A stretch of DNA of 38,369 bases from Chloroflexota bacterium (GTDB lineage Bacteria; Chloroflexota; Dehalococcoidia; Lucifugimonadales; Lucifugimonadaceae). This document shows, piece after piece, positions 17,307 to 25,995 of the stretch; positions within the stretch are counted from its first letter, which is position 1; each line of letters opens with the position of its first letter. The notes under the pieces are model-generated. The model saw nothing but the letters and a program-made list of their open reading frames with translations, ran no database searches and was not told the origin of the DNA. Location of the stretch: NCBI GenBank assembly GCA_018650185.1, contig JABIGL010000193.1, forward strand, positions 1-38,369, written 5' to 3'. Both the position numbers and the translations under genes were made by a program.

Positions 17307-18707
17307 TTGACCGATCAGGACTACATAAATCTGATCAACGGCAGCTACCTAATAGCCGCCGTTCTGTTCATCGTGGGCCTCATGCTCCTGCGTACCCCGG
17401 CGACGGCGCGCACCGGAAACCGTCTGTCCGCGCTCGCCATGTTGATCGCCGCGGGTGTGACGCTGGTAGATCGCAACATCCTGGAGTTTGAGTTCATCAT
17501 CGGCGGCGTGCTCCTGGGTGCTGTGATCGGCGTTGTGCTCGCCCGCACCGTGCAAATGACGGCGATGCCCCAGATGGTTGCAATCTTCAATGCGTTCGGT
17601 GGTGGTGCATCTGCACTTCTGGCGGGTTCAGAATTCATTCGACTTGCCGACAGGGGCGATGTGCCAGAGGACGCTGGCGCGACCATCATGCTGGGTACTG
17701 CGATCGGTGCCATCACCCTGACAGGTAGCCTCGTCGCGGCCGGGAAGCTGACGGGTTGGGTCACCCAGAATCCGATCGTATTCCCACTGCGGAACGTGGT
17801 GAGCGGCCTGCTTGGTGTGGTGATCATCGCCATCGGCGTCTTTCTCGTGTTCGAGCCGATCAATAACGAGATCATGTTTGCGGTGCTCGTCGGCGTGGCG
17901 CTCTTACTTGGCGTGCTGCTTGTGACCCCCATCGGTGGCGCGGACATGCCGGTCGTTGTGGCTCTGTTCAACTCTTACTCAGGTCTGGCCGGAGCGGCGG
18001 CCGGGTTTGCTCTGGACAACAACATCCTGATCATCGCCGGGGCACTGGTGGGCGCTTCCGGTCTGATCCTCACTCGCATCATGACGCGTGCGATGAACAG
18101 GTCGCTTGTTAACGTGATGTTTGGTGGGTTTGGCGCATCCGGTGTCGAGGTATCGGGCGTTGACGGCGAGGTGCGTCCCTACAGCTCGGTGCAGGCACAG
18201 GACGCCGCCATGATGCTGGGCTACGCCAACTCCGTGATCTTCGTCCCCGGTTACGGGCTCGCCGTCGCGCAGGCGCAGCATGAGCTCCGGACGTTGGCTG
18301 ATCTGTTGCAGGCGCGAGGGGTGGAAGTGAAATACGCCATCCATCCAGTAGCGGGTCGAATGCCCGGCCACATGAACGTGCTTCTAGCGGAAGCGGATGT
18401 GCCATACGATCAGCTTTATGACCTGGATCAGATAAACCGTGATTTTGATCAGACAGACGTTGCCGTGGTCGTGGGTGCGAACGACGTTGTAAATCCGGCG
18501 GCGCGTGACCGTGAGGGCAGCCCTATTTACGGCATGCCGATCTTGAATGTTGACCACGCGCAGTCGGTCATCGTGTTGAAGCGCTCAATGGCGTCCGGGT
18601 TTGCCGGGATCGACAACGACCTGTTCTACCTGGACCGCACTTCGATGCTATTCGGTGACGCCAAGTCATCCGTGGGCAGCCTCGTTAGCGAGATCGAGGA
18701 TCTTTAG
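17307..18707 (+). CDS. pntB: NAD(P) transhydrogenase subunit beta
   Basis: This subunit of about 466 residues has an N-terminal membrane domain (roughly residues 1-260, about eight or nine helices) and a C-terminal NADP-binding domain III. Domain III shows VIFVPGYGLAVAQAQHEL, YAIHPVAGRMPGHMNVLLAE, VAVVVGANDVVNPAA and VIVLKRSMASGFAGIDN, all canonical. The frame is open to GTG 17259, overlapping pntAB, but family proteins start just before the first helix (here INGSYLIAAVLFI), so TTG 17307, ten bases after the pntAB stop, is preferred. With PntAA and PntAB it would use the proton gradient to make NADPH from NADH. Confidence 0.94.
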   Translation: MTDQDYINLINGSYLIAAVLFIVGLMLLRTPATARTGNRLSALAMLIAAGVTLVDRNILEFEFIIGGVLLGAVIGVVLARTVQMTAMPQMVAIFNAFGGGASALLAGSEFIRLADRGDVPEDAGATIMLGTAIGAITLTGSLVAAGKLTGWVTQNPIVFPLRNVVSGLLGVVIIAIGVFLVFEPINNEIMFAVLVGVALLLGVLLVTPIGGADMPVVVALFNSYSGLAGAAAGFALDNNILIIAGALVGASGLILTRIMTRAMNRSLVNVMFGGFGASGVEVSGVDGEVRPYSSVQAQDAAMMLGYANSVIFVPGYGLAVAQAQHELRTLADLLQARGVEVKYAIHPVAGRMPGHMNVLLAEADVPYDQLYDLDQINRDFDQTDVAVVVGANDVVNPAARDREGSPIYGMPILNVDHAQSVIVLKRSMASGFAGIDNDLFYLDRTSMLFGDAKSSVGSLVSEIEDL

Positions 18708-18854
18708 CCCACGATTTTCGTGAATCGACATGGCAAGTCGCGTTAAACAACGGAAGCCAACGCGGCCTGTCACGGAGTACCATCGCGACGAACCGAGGGA
18801 CTACCTGGTTCCGCAACCCCGGATGACCGGGTAACTCCGCAAGGCATTTCGAGC

Positions 18855-20207
18855 TTGGCTGTCAGGGATACCGACGCGACCGATGTTCAAGACGACGCTG
18901 TAGAACGCGCCGAAGCTGCTGACGCGGCCGCACCTAAGCCTCCTGCTTCCTCTTCCATCTTCTCCGCCCTCTCCGCTGCCACGTACAGACGGTTCTGGTT
19001 CGGGTCCCTGGCCTCGGTCGGCGCCACCCAGCTTTTAATAATCGGTCAGGGCGTTCTTGTCTTTGACCTCAGCGGTTCCGAATTCCTGCTGGGGCTTGCC
19101 GGTGCTGTGACCGGCATAGCGACAATCCTCGTGACGTTATTTGGCGGTGTTGTTGCGGACAGGGTGAACAAGCGCTGGTTGATGATCATCACCTCGCTGA
19201 TCGTATCTGCTCTCCTCTTCCTTCTCGCATCCCTGGACGCGACCGAGGTCGTAAAGGTCTGGCACGTCGTTGTAATCGCCAGCCTCATCGGGATCGTGAC
19301 CGGATTTGATCAGCCTGCGCGTCTGGCGTTCTTCCCGCTTCTTATCAAAGACCGGTCTCAAATGATGAGCGCTGTAGCCCTGAACTCCATCCTCTGGCAG
19401 GGGACGCGCATCATCGTCCCGGCCATAGGCGGATTCGCCATCGCGTTCATCGGGACCTTCTCTATTTTTTACGCCTCGTCCGCCGGTTTCTTCACGATGT
19501 TCCTCGTGTTGTTGTCCCTCAAACCGGATGAGGGCGAAAGGACCCAGGGGCGAAATGTGCTCCGACAGTTGTGGGGCGGGATCCAGTACATCGGGGCCAA
19601 CCGGGTCTTCGCGGTCCTGATACCGCTTACATACTTCAACCACTTCTTTGGCCTCTCCTACCTGCAACTGATCCCCGTGTTCTCAGACGATTACGGGAGT
19701 CAGGATGATCAGGCGCTCGGGTTTTTGTTGATGTCGGCCGGTATCGGTGCGGTACTCGGAACGATGATGACCGGCTGGCTGAGATCCGCATTCCCCGCCG
19801 GAAAGGTGATGCTTCTGGGATCCGCAACAACGGCGGGTGGGATGGTGGCGTTTGGCCTCTGGACAGGATTCGGGCCGGACCCGATTGGATACACGAACCC
19901 GATCATCTCTCCCATGTTCTTCCTGAGCGCGCTCCTGATCATGATCGCAGCAGTATCCAACTCCGTCTTCCTGATCACGTCGATGACTATTCTCCAGCTA
20001 CGCGTTCCAGTCGAACTGCGCGGCCGGGTGATGGGGATTCATGCGATGACGTTCAGCCTCATCGCGGTAGGTGGACTGTTTATGGGTGGCGTTGCCGAAC
20101 TGGCGAGCGCCAGCTTCGCCGTGGGGGTCAGTGCGATAGTTCTTTTCATGGTGGTGGTGTTTGTATTCCTTACGCAGCCGTTAATACGAGGACTCCAGGC
20201 CGAGTAA
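18855..20207 (+). CDS. MFS transporter, MFS_3 / EntS-like
   Basis: This 450-residue membrane permease has a polar, Ala/Asp-rich N-terminal tail of about 40 residues and then about twelve helices. After the tail, SALSAATYRRFWFGSLAS and LVFDLSGSEFLLGLAGAV, with the intracellular loop GGVVADRVNKRWLM and the later GFDQPARLAFFPLLI, are typical of the MFS_3 (enterobactin-exporter-like, DHA3) group of drug or metabolite exporters. The start is TTG 18855 with AAGG about ten bases upstream. It lies 147 bases after pntB. The substrate is unknown. Confidence 0.88.
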   Translation: MAVRDTDATDVQDDAVERAEAADAAAPKPPASSSIFSALSAATYRRFWFGSLASVGATQLLIIGQGVLVFDLSGSEFLLGLAGAVTGIATILVTLFGGVVADRVNKRWLMIITSLIVSALLFLLASLDATEVVKVWHVVVIASLIGIVTGFDQPARLAFFPLLIKDRSQMMSAVALNSILWQGTRIIVPAIGGFAIAFIGTFSIFYASSAGFFTMFLVLLSLKPDEGERTQGRNVLRQLWGGIQYIGANRVFAVLIPLTYFNHFFGLSYLQLIPVFSDDYGSQDDQALGFLLMSAGIGAVLGTMMTGWLRSAFPAGKVMLLGSATTAGGMVAFGLWTGFGPDPIGYTNPIISPMFFLSALLIMIAAVSNSVFLITSMTILQLRVPVELRGRVMGIHAMTFSLIAVGGLFMGGVAELASASFAVGVSAIVLFMVVVFVFLTQPLIRGLQAE

Positions 20208-20317
20208 TCCCCACGCAACTCGTTGGTTTCTGGATTAGACCTCTACAGATCAACAGCGTTTCACCGCTATGCTGTGGTCCTTGACCATCACCGATTCATC
20301 TCCCGGGAACCGCACTG

Positions 20318-21394
20318 TTGCACTCTGACGGCGTAAGAGAACGGCTTGAAGCCCGCGAACAAACGCTCTCGCCGTTTGCCGTCCAGTCCTCCGAGTCCGC
20401 TGGGCGTGCTGTCCCTGAAGCACCCAGCCCTATCCGCACGGCGTTTCAGCGTGACCGTGACCGGATCATCCACACCAACTCGTTCCGCCGGCTGAAGCAC
20501 AAGAGCCAGGTGTTTGTGGCGCCGGTAGGTGACCACTACGTCACCCGACTTACCCACACGCTGGAGGTCGCACAGATCGGTCGTACCATCGGCCGGGCGC
20601 TAAACCTCAACGAGGACCTTGTCGAAGCAATCGGGATGGGCCACGACCTTGGACATACTCCGTTTGGGCATCTTGGCGAACGCGTCTTGAATGATCTAAT
20701 GCCGGGCGGATTCCACCACAGTCGGCACAGCGTTCGAATCGTGGAGAAGCTTGAGAAGGACGGGCGTGGACTCAATCTGAGCCACGAGGTGGTCGACGGG
20801 ATTCGGCGGCACTCAAAGCCGCAAGGCACATTCCTGGATCCGGACGCAGTGGAAGGGATGACGCTGGAGGCGCAGGTTATCCGGTTGTCAGATGCGATGG
20901 CGTACCTGGCGCACGACATCAACGACGCCATCCGTGCGGGAATCATCACCATAGACGACCTGCCTGCACGCGGGGTTGAGCGCCTCGGACGTTCCCACTC
21001 TCAGCGCGTAAACGCACTCGTAACGAACGTCGTCGAGGCGTCATGGGCCGCCACCGGAGATAACTATGAGCCGGGCGCAGCTCTGCCGGTCATAACGATG
21101 ACCGAGGAGTTCGGCGAGGCCGTTACCGAGGTCCGGAACTGGATGTTTGGAGAGGTGTACCTGCCGATCAGCGACACGCGGCCCGGTGCCGCCGCCCTTG
21201 AGATAGTGGAACTGCTCTACCGTCACTACCTTGAGCATCCCGACGAGATCCCGCAGGACTTTCCGCGGGTCGCCGATACACCGGAGCGACTCGCCGCGGA
21301 TATCGTCTGCGGGATGACGGATGATTTCGCCCTGTCACAGGCGGAAGCCATCCGTCCGGGCGCGTTTGCGGACGCTTTTGTGGGCCGCTTTTAA
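20318..21394 (+). CDS. dgt: Deoxyguanosinetriphosphate triphosphohydrolase-like protein
   Basis: This 358-residue HD-domain enzyme removes triphosphate from dNTPs. The HD site is complete: RLTHTLEVAQIGRTIGRAL (first His), AIGMGHDLGHTPFGHLGE (His-Asp and the extra histidines characteristic of dGTPases) and LSDAMAYLAHDINDA (last Asp). TAFQRDRDRIIHTNSFRRLKHKSQVF is the family N-terminal signature, read here as two overlapping parts. The start is TTG 20318; the ribosome site is weak. It precedes dnaG by 188 bases, an arrangement seen in several bacterial groups, linking dNTP pool control to replication priming. Confidence 0.93.
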   Translation: MHSDGVRERLEAREQTLSPFAVQSSESAGRAVPEAPSPIRTAFQRDRDRIIHTNSFRRLKHKSQVFVAPVGDHYVTRLTHTLEVAQIGRTIGRALNLNEDLVEAIGMGHDLGHTPFGHLGERVLNDLMPGGFHHSRHSVRIVEKLEKDGRGLNLSHEVVDGIRRHSKPQGTFLDPDAVEGMTLEAQVIRLSDAMAYLAHDINDAIRAGIITIDDLPARGVERLGRSHSQRVNALVTNVVEASWAATGDNYEPGAALPVITMTEEFGEAVTEVRNWMFGEVYLPISDTRPGAAALEIVELLYRHYLEHPDEIPQDFPRVADTPERLAADIVCGMTDDFALSQAEAIRPGAFADAFVGRF

Positions 21395-21431
21395 TAGGCC
21401 ACCGAGCCGAGATAACTGGGAAACATCCGAC

Positions 21432-21449
21432 GGACCGTGAAATCGGTCC
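21432..21449. other. Small perfect hairpin after dgt
   Basis: GGACCG (21432-21437) and CGGTCC (21444-21449) flank a six-base loop 38 bases after the dgt stop. No T-run follows, so it is not a standard intrinsic terminator. It may slow transcription or mark an RNA processing site. Confidence 0.3.
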
Positions 21450-21534
21450 AACTCTCCACAGAATCCCCAGCCTCCATCCCCGCAATCCCCAGACCCGGCC
21501 TCATATATTGCTGGTACAGGCAACAAATGTGACA

Positions 21535-21562
21535 TCCCGCCGGGTCAATTGCCCCGGCGGGA
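21535..21562. promoter_or_regulatory. Strong perfect hairpin just upstream of dnaG
   Basis: TCCCGCCGGG (21535-21544) and CCCGGCGGGA (21553-21562) are perfect ten-base complements with an eight-base loop, ending 20 bases before ATG 21583. It lacks a T-run on either side. The position suggests control of dnaG expression within the dgt-dnaG-rpoD block by attenuation, RNA processing or a protein-binding dyad. Confidence 0.5.
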
Positions 21563-21582
21563 CCTAAGCTGTTTCGAGACCC

Positions 21583-23409
21583 ATGACTCTTGTAGACGAC
21601 GTCAAAGCCCGTTCAGACATCGTCCAGGTCGTTTCGCAGTACGCGGATCTGGATACGCGATCGCGCACGCCAAAAGCGCCCTGTCCCTTCCACTCAGAGC
21701 GGACCGCGTCCTTCGTCGTCTTCCCGGAGACCGGCACGTGGCGCTGTTTCGGAGCGTGTTCCACTGGCGGCGACGTGATCTCTTTCGTAATGCGAAAAGA
21801 GAACCTGCAGTTCAGCGAGGCGCTCAAACAACTCGCTGACCAGGCCGGTATCGAGTACAAGCAGGGAGAAAAACGCGGCGACAGCGATCTCCTCTACAAA
21901 GCCAATGAAGTAGCAGCAGCGTACTTCAGCGCTCTCCTCACCTCGCCGGACGGGGCAGAGGCGCGGGCCTACCTGGAAGGTCGGGGGTTCGACGCAGAAG
22001 CCGCTAAACGTCGAGGGTTTGGCATGAGCCCGTCGGGGATCGAGACCCTCGCCGGGCATCTCAAGACGCGTGGCATTGGTGCGGGTGCGGCTAAAGCCGC
22101 CGGGCTCGTGCGGCAGGGACAGGATGGCGGTTGGAACGACATGTTCCGGGGCCGTTTGACGATCGAGATCCGTGATCGTCGCGGCAACATCGCCGGATTC
22201 GGGGCCCGAAGCATGGACGGCTCCGACCCCAAGTACCTGAACTCACCTCGCTCTTCTATCTTCGACAAATCAGGATTGCTGTACGGACTCAACTGGGCCG
22301 CCGATGGGATCAGCACCTCGAAAACCGTGGTCGTGGTCGAGGGCTACATGGACGCCATCACGGCGCACGAAGCCGGGTTCGACAACACCGTTGCATCGAT
22401 GGGAACGGCGATAACCACGGACCAGGTGGGGCTTGTACGTGGGCTTGCGACTGAGGTGATCCTGGCTCTGGACAGCGACGTCGCTGGACAGACCGCAACA
22501 CGGAACAGCCTGGAGACGGTCTGGGGCGCAATCCAGAATCAGCGTCGTACGGCGGCCAACTCTGGAAGCACCGCTATCTCATCACTCGATATCCGCGTTG
22601 CCACCTTCGAGTCTGGGAAAGATCCCGACGAAGTAATACGCGGAGATTCGACAGGCGAGGCGTGGCGTGAGTCGCTGAAAAAGGCTAAACCTCTCCTGGA
22701 CTATCTGCTCGAGACGGCCGCCGGGACGTACGACCTGAGCACTCCGGACGGGAAGGCAAAGGCCGCCGGAGAGTTGCGGCCTTTAATCAACACCGTGCCA
22801 AATCAATACGAGCAAGAGAGTTACATGACTCGGCTTGCCGAACTGCTTGATGTAAGCCTTGAACAGCTACGGGTAAGCGCCCCACGTGCTGCGCCCAGGA
22901 AACAGTTCAACGCCGTAATGGACCGTGAGCCGAGGAACGCGTCTACGGACGCAGTAGCTTCTGCACTGAACCCGGAAAGCACCAACGCACCCGAGGATTA
23001 CCTGCTCGCTGTCGTGTTACAAAAGCCTGAATACCTTGAGTACGCGATGGGCGCGACTGAGGAACAATTCCGCGATCCCGTAAACAGGGTCATCTTTACG
23101 ATGCTCAATGATTCAGCTACGCTGGAGGTTACGGCCCTTTCCGGGGAAGGGGATGTTGCGGAGAAGATCGAGCGACTTCGTAACAAGATGTTGCCTCCAA
23201 CAGATCAGAAGGAAATGGTTGACGCCATATCTGACTGTGTCTTGAGGCTGCACCAACGTCACATCCGCTCAATGAAGGCGGAGGAGAACCGGCTCCTGCC
23301 GACGGACGGCAGGGCTCTCCCCGAAGATCCGCATCAAGCAGCGTCACTCGCCCAACGTTCAGTAGAGACGAACGATCGGCTGCAACATCTTTTCGCAAGG
23401 CGGTCCTGA
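21583..23409 (+). CDS. dnaG: DNA primase
   Basis: This 608-residue primase makes RNA primers at the replication fork. The N-terminal CHC2 zinc ribbon shows C34-P-F-H37 and C55-F-G-A-C59, so the last cysteine pair is spaced by three residues rather than the usual two. The core has FRGRLTIEIRDRRGNIAGFG and DPKYLNSPRSSIFDKS, then the TOPRIM fold with VVVVEGYMDAITAHEAG (Glu) and LALDSDVAGQTA (Asp-x-Asp). The C-terminal part (after about 430) is diverged, as expected for the helicase-binding region. The ribosome site is poor, and a strong hairpin lies just upstream. The stop is three bases before rpoD. Confidence 0.97.
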   Translation: MTLVDDVKARSDIVQVVSQYADLDTRSRTPKAPCPFHSERTASFVVFPETGTWRCFGACSTGGDVISFVMRKENLQFSEALKQLADQAGIEYKQGEKRGDSDLLYKANEVAAAYFSALLTSPDGAEARAYLEGRGFDAEAAKRRGFGMSPSGIETLAGHLKTRGIGAGAAKAAGLVRQGQDGGWNDMFRGRLTIEIRDRRGNIAGFGARSMDGSDPKYLNSPRSSIFDKSGLLYGLNWAADGISTSKTVVVVEGYMDAITAHEAGFDNTVASMGTAITTDQVGLVRGLATEVILALDSDVAGQTATRNSLETVWGAIQNQRRTAANSGSTAISSLDIRVATFESGKDPDEVIRGDSTGEAWRESLKKAKPLLDYLLETAAGTYDLSTPDGKAKAAGELRPLINTVPNQYEQESYMTRLAELLDVSLEQLRVSAPRAAPRKQFNAVMDREPRNASTDAVASALNPESTNAPEDYLLAVVLQKPEYLEYAMGATEEQFRDPVNRVIFTMLNDSATLEVTALSGEGDVAEKIERLRNKMLPPTDQKEMVDAISDCVLRLHQRHIRSMKAEENRLLPTDGRALPEDPHQAASLAQRSVETNDRLQHLFARRS

Positions 23410-23412
23410 CCT

Positions 23413-24954
23413 ATGCCACGACGTTCCGGACGACCACAAGACACCAACTCTTACGACGAAGAGCTGGATAATCAGTCGTCGCCTAATTCACTTATCCAGG
23501 TAGATCGGCCGACCGGCCGTGACGATTCGGATAGTGACGATGACGAGCCATCGGTAACTATTGCTTCACAGGGCGCCGCATCCGCCTCCGAGCTTGACCG
23601 GTGGGAGGCGTCCCGTTCGGCAATCCAGGCGGCCAATGCCAGCGAAGCATGGGTCCAGCAGGCTGCGGAGACCGAACTCACCGATGACCCGGTACGCATG
23701 TACCTGCGCGAGATCGGTCGCGTGAATCTACTTACGGCGGAGGATGAGCGAGTCCTGGCCCGTGCTATGGAACTCGAAAAGCGATTAATCGCCATCGAGG
23801 GCGAGATTGCTGAAGAAACCGGACGTCAGCCGACGGCCCGTGTGACGGTGTTCGGGCTGCTCCAGCGACTTTACGCCGTACGAGACGCGGCGATTGCGGT
23901 GGCACGCTTCCTGGGTCTCCCGGAAGAGGTGCGACTCTCCACTGTCATGCACGACCCGGACATGCGCATCCTTGTCGACGGCCCCATCAACGAGGCCCTG
24001 GTCAACTATCTGTCTGACACCCTTCAGATCGAACCGGAAGACGCCCAGAAACTGGTCGTCGAACTTTCGATCGTTACCCGACTCCTGCCGCCAGAGGTGA
24101 TCGACGTCCTTGACGACGACCCGCCGGTGGACGAGATCGAAAACGAGATCGCAAGCGAAGGGATCGAGGACAAGCTCGGCATGTACGAGCTGCTCTTCCA
24201 TTCCCACCTCTCCCGCGTACGTGAAGAGAGCACAAAGTCGCAGCGACACCTTGCCGAGGCGAACCTCCGGTTGGTTGTCAGCGTTGCCAAGAAGTACATC
24301 GGTCGCGGAATGAACCTCCTGGACTTGATTCAGGAAGGGAACATTGGCCTGATCCGAGCGGTCGAAAAGTTCGACTACCGCAAGGGTTACAAGTTCTCTA
24401 CATACGCGACGTGGTGGATCCGACAGGCGATCACTCGTGCCATCGCAGACCAGGCCCGGACCATTCGGATTCCGGTCCACATGGTTGAGACAATTAACAA
24501 ACTTCTCCGTGTCAGCCGTCGGCTGGTACAGGAATATGGGCGAGAGCCTACTGCCGACGAGATCGGCCGACAGATGGAGATGACCTCAGACAAGGTCCGA
24601 GAGATCCTCAAGATCTCCCAGGAGCCGGTGTCCCTTGAGACGCCCATCGGCGAGGAAGAGGACAGCCATCTCGGGGACTTCATCGAGGACAAGAATGCGC
24701 CCGCTCCGGCGGAAGCTGCGACCTATCACCTGCTGCGTGAACAGGTCGACGATGTGCTGGGGACGTTGAGTCTCCGAGAACGCCGTGTTCTGCAGCTCCG
24801 CTTCGGTCTGGAAGACGGCCGCAGCCGGACCCTTGAAGAGGTTGGTCGAGAGTTCTCAGTGACCCGGGAACGTATTCGACAGATCGAGGCCAAGGCGCTT
24901 CGGAAGCTGCGGCACCCGACGCGGAGCAAGAAGCTCCGGGACTTCCTAGAATAA
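23413..24954 (+). CDS. rpoD: Primary sigma-70 factor
   Basis: This is a 513-residue housekeeping sigma factor. The acidic N-terminal tail is followed by region 1.2 ([18 protein letters not shown], about 93-110), then a non-conserved insertion of roughly 150 residues. Region 2 has [37 protein letters not shown] and the -10-recognising [17 protein letters not shown]. Region 3 follows ([14 protein letters not shown]), then region 4 with [15 protein letters not shown] and the helix-turn-helix [20 protein letters not shown]. All regions are intact. It begins three bases after dnaG, making a dnaG-rpoD operon like the macromolecular synthesis operon, and it is closed by a strong terminator. Confidence 0.97.
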   Translation: MPRRSGRPQDTNSYDEELDNQSSPNSLIQVDRPTGRDDSDSDDDEPSVTIASQGAASASELDRWEASRSAIQAANASEAWVQQAAETELTDDPVRMYLREIGRVNLLTAEDERVLARAMELEKRLIAIEGEIAEETGRQPTARVTVFGLLQRLYAVRDAAIAVARFLGLPEEVRLSTVMHDPDMRILVDGPINEALVNYLSDTLQIEPEDAQKLVVELSIVTRLLPPEVIDVLDDDPPVDEIENEIASEGIEDKLGMYELLFHSHLSRVREESTKSQRHLAEANLRLVVSVAKKYIGRGMNLLDLIQEGNIGLIRAVEKFDYRKGYKFSTYATWWIRQAITRAIADQARTIRIPVHMVETINKLLRVSRRLVQEYGREPTADEIGRQMEMTSDKVREILKISQEPVSLETPIGEEEDSHLGDFIEDKNAPAPAEAATYHLLREQVDDVLGTLSLRERRVLQLRFGLEDGRSRTLEEVGREFSVTRERIRQIEAKALRKLRHPTRSKKLRDFLE

Positions 24955-24961
24955 GGGGAGT

Positions 24962-24980
24962 AGGCCACGATAGGTGGCCT
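24962..24980. other. Hairpin between rpoD stop and terminator
   Basis: AGGCCAC (24962-24968) and GTGGCCT (24974-24980) form a perfect seven-pair stem with a five-base loop, starting seven bases after the rpoD stop. It has no T-run. It may act with the downstream terminator as an RNA 3' end stabiliser. Confidence 0.45.
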
Positions 24981-24996
24981 CAACGCGTAAACGATT

Positions 24997-25030
24997 AAAC
25001 AGCGGTCCGCCAAAACGGGCCGCTGTTTTT
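24997..25030 (+). terminator. Rho-independent terminator of dnaG-rpoD
   Basis: AAACAGCGGTCCG (24997-25009) pairs with CGGGCCGCTGTTT (25016-25028) around CCAAAA, with a single T-G wobble. It is followed by a run of five T (25026-25030). The leading A-run and trailing T-run make it an efficient intrinsic terminator on the plus strand. Confidence 0.92.
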
Positions 25031-25247
25031 CTGTGCGACATCGTCGTCACGATCAAATCTATGAGAAGATGTCCCCACGAACGGTTTACTCGTAAAACGT
25101 TGAACCGATAGTATATTATCAAGCGTTTGCTTCATAAGTGTATGCTTGGCAATAATACATTCGCGAAACTTCGCCGTGTGGAATCACCCGGTGTCAGAGA
25201 AGTAGATATGTGACGCGTCCCGAATCGCGTCCGGAGATGGTGAGATC
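25031..25247. promoter_or_regulatory. AT-rich promoter region before the YtxG/YtxH-like pair
   Basis: This 217-base stretch is clearly AT-richer than its surroundings between about 25080 and 25165. It contains several -10-like hexamers (TATATT, AATAAT) and the imperfect dyad GATAGTATATTATC. TTGCTT followed 18 bases later by AATAAT is the best -35/-10 pair. No gene is visible. I expect the promoter of the 25248 gene here, but the exact site is uncertain. Confidence 0.35.
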
Positions 25248-25586
25248 GTGGCGCAGGTTTTACTGCTTACCGGCCCCGAAGTGATCGATGTCGTTAGCGA
25301 CATCATCCTCGTCGTGTTTCTCGTCTTCGCCCTCTTTGCCCTGATCGTTTTCATGGTGATGGCGCTACTCCTTTACAGGCGAGTCGTCACCCTGATTGAG
25401 GCCCTGACCGGGGCGGTTGAGCGGGGCGATCATCTGCTTGAAGAGCTTGGTGATATCACCGATAAGGTGAAGAACGGAAGGGCGATCCCCGGCATGGCAA
25501 TCCGCGGTGCTTTCAGTACTCTCTCCGCCGTGTTTGGCGGTTTGTTAAACCGGCGTGGAAGACGCAGTAACGACGACCGTAACTAA
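25248..25586 (+). CDS. Small single-pass membrane protein, possibly YtxG/DUF948-like
   Basis: This 112-residue protein has one strong hydrophobic span (roughly residues 14-43, IILVVFLVFALFALIVFMVM and on), then an amphipathic helix-rich part (VTLIEALTGAVERGDHLLEEL, about 21 residues in overlapping pieces) and a basic C-terminus (NRRGRRSNDDRN). An N-terminal membrane helix followed by a coiled region is the layout of DUF948/YtxG proteins. The next gene is YtxH-like, as in the Bacillus ytxGH pair. The similarity itself is weak. The start is GTG 25248, with GGAG about eleven bases upstream. Confidence 0.6.
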   Translation: MAQVLLLTGPEVIDVVSDIILVVFLVFALFALIVFMVMALLLYRRVVTLIEALTGAVERGDHLLEELGDITDKVKNGRAIPGMAIRGAFSTLSAVFGGLLNRRGRRSNDDRN

Positions 25587-25654
25587 CCGAAACAGTCCCG
25601 GGAGATCAACCATCACGGTACCGGTAACCCAGAACATCACAGGAGATCCACGAC

Positions 25655-25969
25655 ATGGGAAATAATGACGGCGGGGGCTTCGTACTGGGCCTATTCGTTG
25701 GCGGCGCTGCCGGGTTCCTAGCCGGGATACTCATGGCACCCAGATCCGGAGAAGAAACCCGGGCGATTCTCGCCGAGAAGGGCAGCGAATGGCGAGAGAG
25801 GGCGGGCGAAATCAGCGCCGTAACCCGTGAGCGATTGGGACAGGCCGTGACGGAGGGCCAGACAGCTGCGAGGCGAGCACGTGGCCACGAGGGGCCGGAG
25901 TTCGACGACGAGTTCGACATCGATTTCGATGATGATCCCCTGACCGAACCGGACGACGACCGGGCGTAG
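25655..25969 (+). CDS. YtxH-domain protein
   Basis: This 104-residue protein has an N-terminal glycine-zipper membrane segment (GLFVGGAAGFLAGILMAP) immediately followed by RSGEETRA, the YtxH signature (x-LLxAPxSGxExR). After that come a charged helical region (about residues 40-75) and a very acidic tail rich in Asp and Glu. YtxH proteins are stress-associated envelope proteins of unknown biochemical role. AGGAG lies twelve bases before ATG 25655. It is 68 bases after the preceding membrane protein and converges on pheA. Confidence 0.8.
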   Translation: MGNNDGGGFVLGLFVGGAAGFLAGILMAPRSGEETRAILAEKGSEWRERAGEISAVTRERLGQAVTEGQTAARRARGHEGPEFDDEFDIDFDDDPLTEPDDDRA

Positions 25970-25995
25970 TTCCGCCGGCCCGGGTTCTCCAGGGC

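Noticed and set aside
18780-18845. S-box (SAM-I) riboswitch-like words GAGGGACT and GCAACC before the MFS gene
   Set aside because: The P1 stem and the P4 region are not recognisable and the P2 spacing is too short. Only short words match, so I did not call a riboswitch.
23785-24480. Long minus-strand open frame opposite rpoD (231 codons)
   Set aside because: It is antisense to highly conserved sigma regions and its composition is not protein-like. The same applies to minus-strand frames at 19137-19667 and 31455-31985.
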